Assembly: GCF_003966895.1 (NCBI RefSeq)
Contig: NZ_AP018449.1
Span: forward strand, 4,667,501-4,731,500
Source of the DNA: Methylomusa anaerophila
GTDB taxonomy: Bacteria; Bacillota; Negativicutes; Sporomusales; Sporomusaceae
Direction: 5' to 3'
Length of the DNA stretch: 64,000 nucleotides
This document shows positions 61,451-64,000 of the stretch, in pieces. The position numbers and the translations under genes are program-made. Position 1 is the first letter of the stretch; each line of letters begins with the position of its first letter. The notes beneath the pieces were generated by a model. The model did no database searches, was not told the origin of the DNA, and saw nothing but the letters and a program-made list of their open reading frames with translations.

Positions 61451-61496
61451 AAGAGTAGAACTCATAGTATTCTATGAATGTTCTACTCTTTTTTTT
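61451..61496 (+). terminator. Terminator after the 92-aa gene
   Basis: AAGAGTAGAACTCATAG pairs with CTATGAATGTTCTACTCTT, followed by TTTTTT on the plus strand: a strong rho-independent terminator 106 nt past the stop codon. Confidence 0.88.
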
Positions 61497-61546
61497 CATA
61501 CTGAAAACTGAAAACATTTATTAATACTTAAAAACAAATTATAGGC

Positions 61547-61723
61547 TGGCCTTCGGCCAATTCAGCTTATCGATAAACCCCAGGCTGTTCAAAAACGAGC
61601 ATAGCTAGGCGCACCGGAAGAGCCCGCCGCGCCGCGTACTTCGGGGGTACGCAAGCAAGGGCTCTGAGGAGCAACGACGCTAGGCGAAGTTTTTCAACAG
61701 CCTGGGTTGGCCTTCGGCCAATT
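61547..61723. mobile_element. REP/MITE-like insertion with 16-bp target duplication
   Basis: The 16-mer TGGCCTTCGGCCAATT occurs at 61547-61562 and again at 61708-61723. Between them lies a 145-bp palindromic element with ends CCCAGGCTGTTCAAAAAC and GTTTTTCAACAGCCTGGG-like (61579 to 61706) and a GC-rich hairpin interior. The right copy of the 16-mer is the 3' end of the HxlR gene. No transposase is encoded. Confidence 0.75.
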
Positions 61724-62035
61724 AGTTTTTCCCCAGTCACACATGAGGTCCAAAATAGGAATAAGTGTCTGTGCTTTTTTGGTTAACGAGTATTCAACTT
61801 TAGGCGGAATTTGATGATATTCTTTGCGATCAATCAATTGTTCAGCCTCTAGTCCTTTTAGTTCCTGGCTCAGCATTTTGTGGGTAATACCCGGCAGGTT
61901 TCTCTTCAGTTCCCCATACCTTAAGGTCCCTTCCCCGGATAATGTATAAATTATTAACCACTTCCATTTGCCGCCGAGTACAGATAAAGTATATGTCACA
62001 GGGCAATCGTGGTGAGTTAGCTTATATTCTGTCAT
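61694..62035 (-). CDS. HxlR-type redox-sensing regulator
   Basis: A 113-residue winged-helix protein: a single N-terminal Cys in HHDCPVTYTLSVLGGKWK, then TLRYGELKRNLPGITHKML and YHQIPPKVEYSLTKKAQ. The Cys matches the sensor of YodB/HypR-like quinone and thiol stress regulators. The final residues NPGC come from an inserted repeat; without it the protein would have ended KASL. It is divergent from an FMN reductase. ATG 62035 follows GGAGAGCGGCAAT. Confidence 0.88.
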   Translation of the reverse strand: MTEYKLTHHDCPVTYTLSVLGGKWKWLIIYTLSGEGTLRYGELKRNLPGITHKMLSQELKGLEAEQLIDRKEYHQIPPKVEYSLTKKAQTLIPILDLMCDWGKTNWPKANPGC

Positions 62036-62085
62036 ATTGCCGCTCTCCTTCAGTATAGTATCTTCCTCAATATATAGTATCTATC

Positions 62086-62105
62086 ATAAAAGTGCATACT
62101 TTTAT
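62086..62105. promoter_or_regulatory. Operator of the HxlR / FMN reductase pair
   Basis: ATAAAAGT GCAT ACTTTTAT is a perfect inverted repeat in the divergent gap, just upstream of TATAAT in the reductase promoter. The copy near 51.63 kb reads GCAAAAGTGCCTACTTTTAT. Confidence 0.7.
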
Positions 62106-62175
62106 ATCGAAAGAATAACACATATAATTAGACAAAACAACCATAACTTATATAACTTATAGGAGGAATGTATAT

Positions 62176-62724
62176 ATGTCAAAAAATATACTCGTTTTAA
62201 CAGGCAGCCCTAGAAAAGGCGGCAATACCGATAAGCTGGCAGATGCATTTATTGCCGGCGCCCGGCAGGCGGGACACACGACTGTAATATATACAACTGC
62301 AGATAAAAGCATAAAGGGATGTATTGACTGTCAGACTTGTTTCAAAAAGGGTACCCCCTGTTCTATTTCGGATGATTTTAATGAATTTGCGCCGCTTCTG
62401 GAGCAAGCTGATATGGTTGTGTTTGCAACACCAATGTACTGGTTCTCGTTTCCGGTACAGTTGAAAGCTGTTATTGACAAGTTCTATTCCTATATAATTT
62501 CGAAAAGGCCATTAAAGATAAAGGAATGCTCGCTTTTAGTCAGCGGAGGTACGCATGATGAAACGGTGTTCGAGGGTATTGTTAAGTCCTATAAACTAAT
62601 TGCTCAATACCTGAATTGGAAGGATAGCGGCATAATCATTGTACCGGGTCTTCATGATAAAGATGATATTTTGAAGACCGATGGATTAAAGAGAGCTGAA
62701 ACATTGGGGAAAAACATACTTTGA
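62176..62724 (+). CDS. NAD(P)H-dependent FMN reductase / flavodoxin-fold protein (copy 2)
   Basis: A 182-residue flavodoxin-like reductase. LTGSPRKGGNTDKLADAF binds FMN, CIDCQTCFKKGTPC is the Cys motif and FATPMYWFSFPVQLK lines the flavin. It is the same length as the protein at 50946-51494 but clearly diverged in sequence. Control by the adjacent HxlR regulator suggests a role against quinones or other electrophiles. TAGGAGGAATG lies before ATG 62176. Confidence 0.88.
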   Translation: MSKNILVLTGSPRKGGNTDKLADAFIAGARQAGHTTVIYTTADKSIKGCIDCQTCFKKGTPCSISDDFNEFAPLLEQADMVVFATPMYWFSFPVQLKAVIDKFYSYIISKRPLKIKECSLLVSGGTHDETVFEGIVKSYKLIAQYLNWKDSGIIIVPGLHDKDDILKTDGLKRAETLGKNIL

Positions 62725-62796
62725 TTTTCTCAGAGACACTGCTCTCGCCATCCCCGTCATTCCGGCCACGAAGCTGGAAAACAAGGGCTTCAATAA

Positions 62797-62832
62797 AGGA
62801 AGACACCGGCAAAAGCTGGTGTCTTCCTTTAT
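62797..62832. terminator. Terminator between FMN reductase and pfkA
   Basis: AAAGGAAGACACCGGC pairs with GCTGGTGTCTTCCTTT around AAAA. It serves convergent genes and is flanked by A/T-rich tracts on both sides. Confidence 0.85.
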
Positions 62833-62868
62833 CTGGCCAATTTTTATTTCCCGGCAATAGCGCGGTAA

Positions 62869-63828
62869 TTATTGTGACAAAATTTCCGCCAAACGGAACA
62901 ATACGGCATCGACGTCCTTCTTCCGCCCAATTGCATCATCAATAATAACCGGGACCATTTGGTTGCACTGGATGCCTACCATAACATTGGTTACTCCTTG
63001 CTGCAATAAGGTAACTGCCATTTCCGACATTCGACTTGCTAAGAGCCGGTCAGTTACAGTCGGGGCTCCACCTCGCTGGATATGTCCCAATACTGAAACA
63101 CGAGTCTCCAAACCGGTTCCCTGACGAATTTGCTCGCCAATGGTAATCGCGCTGCCTACGCCTTCGGCCACAACAACAATGCTATATTGTTTTCCCTTGG
63201 CACGGGAATCACGCAGTTGCCGGCAAACGTCGTTTAAGTCATACGGGATCTCAGGGACTAAAATAATTTCAGCTCCCCCGGTCAGTCCGGCAGTCAGAGC
63301 AATCCAGCCGGACTTTCGTCCCATGACCTCAACCAGCATCACTCTGCCATGAGCCGAAGCTGTATCCCGCAGCTTGTTTATGCTATCCAGTACCGTATTC
63401 ACAGCAGTGTCAAAACCAATTGTATAGTCGGTTCCCCAAATGTCATTGTCGATAGTTCCCGGCATCCCAACCACTTTCATACCCAGCTCACTTAACAGCT
63501 TTCCACCGGTGAGGGAGCCATCCCCGCCAATTATGACCAACCCTTCAACGCCTTTTTGCTGCAGGTTACTTAATGCGGTCTGGCGTCCTTCCAAGGTTTT
63601 AAACTCTTCACAGCGAGCCGTCCCTAAGAAAGTACCGCCTTTTTGAATTATATCACCAACAGAGCGGGAATCAAGTTGAACAAAATCCCTGCTAATCATG
63701 CCTGCATAACCATTTTTAATCCCCAGAACTTCCATACCTTTTGCCTGAGCCACCCGGACAACCGCCCGGATGGCTGCATTCATCCCCGGGCAATCACCGC
63801 CGCTGGTAATTACTCCTATCTTTTTCAA
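62869..63828 (-). CDS. pfkA: ATP-dependent 6-phosphofructokinase
   Basis: A 319-residue PfkA, the usual bacterial length. It has ITSGGDCPGMNAAIRAVVR, IIGGDGSLTGG, the catalytic VGMPGTIDNDIWGTDYTIGF and GRKSGWIALTAG. It phosphorylates fructose 6-phosphate in glycolysis; GGDGS with Gly at that position indicates ATP rather than pyrophosphate use. The start is TTG 63828 behind AAGGAAGGG. Upstream lies a run of heptamer repeats. Confidence 0.95.
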   Translation of the reverse strand: MKKIGVITSGGDCPGMNAAIRAVVRVAQAKGMEVLGIKNGYAGMISRDFVQLDSRSVGDIIQKGGTFLGTARCEEFKTLEGRQTALSNLQQKGVEGLVIIGGDGSLTGGKLLSELGMKVVGMPGTIDNDIWGTDYTIGFDTAVNTVLDSINKLRDTASAHGRVMLVEVMGRKSGWIALTAGLTGGAEIILVPEIPYDLNDVCRQLRDSRAKGKQYSIVVVAEGVGSAITIGEQIRQGTGLETRVSVLGHIQRGGAPTVTDRLLASRMSEMAVTLLQQGVTNVMVGIQCNQMVPVIIDDAIGRKKDVDAVLFRLAEILSQ

Positions 63829-63839
63829 TAAAATCCCTT

Positions 63840-63888
63840 CCTTTAACCTTTAACCTTTAACCTATAACCTATAACCTATAACCTATCT
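63840..63888. repeat. Heptamer tandem repeat upstream of pfkA
   Basis: Three CTTTAAC units are followed by three CTATAAC units and a partial one. It lies directly upstream of the pfkA ribosome site, so in the leader RNA. Slippage could alter spacing between promoter and ribosome site. Right of it, to 64000, only AT-rich promoter-like DNA is seen. Confidence 0.85.
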
Positions 63889-64000
63889 AACATATCATGC
63901 TTCCCTCGTTTTACAAATACTATTATAGTTGCCAAATCTATGATATATATATTATTATATGTCGCATTAAAGAATTGACATCCGGGTATAGGATAAGCTC

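Overview
The window looks like a spore-forming, outer-membrane-bearing Firmicute (Negativicutes, Sporomusa/Pelosinus-like). It pairs an outer-membrane TonB-dependent receptor with a CwlD-type spore cortex amidase and alpha/beta-type small acid-soluble spore proteins. It also carries HydE, LarE and two c-di-GMP signalling proteins. No rRNA or tRNA gene was seen. Family names come from reading motifs, not from database searches.

Region 1 (1-11.1 kb) is the edge of a trans-AT polyketide synthase cluster. A modular PKS gene beginning with a ketosynthase runs off the left edge. A convergent operon (7.6 to 2.8 kb, minus strand) encodes acyltransferase, PfaD-type enoyl reductase, acyltransferase, ACP and a ketosynthase whose active-site Cys is Ser. 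The last two fit the beta-branching (HMG-synthase) cassette. An Sfp-type phosphopantetheinyl transferase and a PksB-like metallo-hydrolase follow. A LoaP-type NusG paralogue sits between the two PKS units. Three near-copies of one promoter plus structured leader occur on the minus strand (about 1.4-1.73, 7.77-8.05 and 10.01-10.29 kb). They look like the RNA targets through which LoaP would antiterminate the cluster. The third points into the 3' end of the oppositely transcribed hydrolase gene.

Region 2 (11.1-26.8 kb) holds a GC-rich MacAB-like ABC exporter operon, hydE, larE with an attenuator-like leader, an HD-GYP protein, the cwlD-like amidase, a fusion of an endonuclease Q-like domain to a UvrD helicase, a small membrane protein and a MATE pump.

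Region 3 (27.0-43.9 kb) is a type III-B CRISPR island. A cmr1-cmr2-cmr3-cmr4-cmr5-cmr6 operon ends in a TIR-SAVED effector. Cmr2/Cas10 keeps the GGDD cyclase motif but lacks the HD nuclease domain, so the locus looks built around cyclic-oligoadenylate signalling to an NAD-degrading effector. Two arrays and a two-repeat remnant flank the operon, with duplicated leaders, a duplicated methyltransferase gene and duplicated, broken RAMP genes. An IS110 element, an IS256 remnant, a TrmB-regulator pseudogene and a 0.2-kb repeat complete this rearranged zone. No cas1, cas2 or cas6 is present.

Region 4 (44-64 kb) is mixed housekeeping and accessory DNA: a PLP sulfur-amino-acid enzyme, a glyoxalase-like protein, an OYE-family reductase with a damaged HxlR regulator, a TetR/MFS pair, a WYL-GDPD chimeric pseudogene, two related FMN reductases with homologous promoters, a TonB receptor divergent from a 5'-nucleotidase, a GGDEF plus degenerate HD-GYP protein, asparagine synthetase and 6-phosphofructokinase. 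Small mobile-looking pieces (SASP fragments, a group II intron remnant, a REP/MITE-like insertion with a 16-bp target duplication) are scattered through it.
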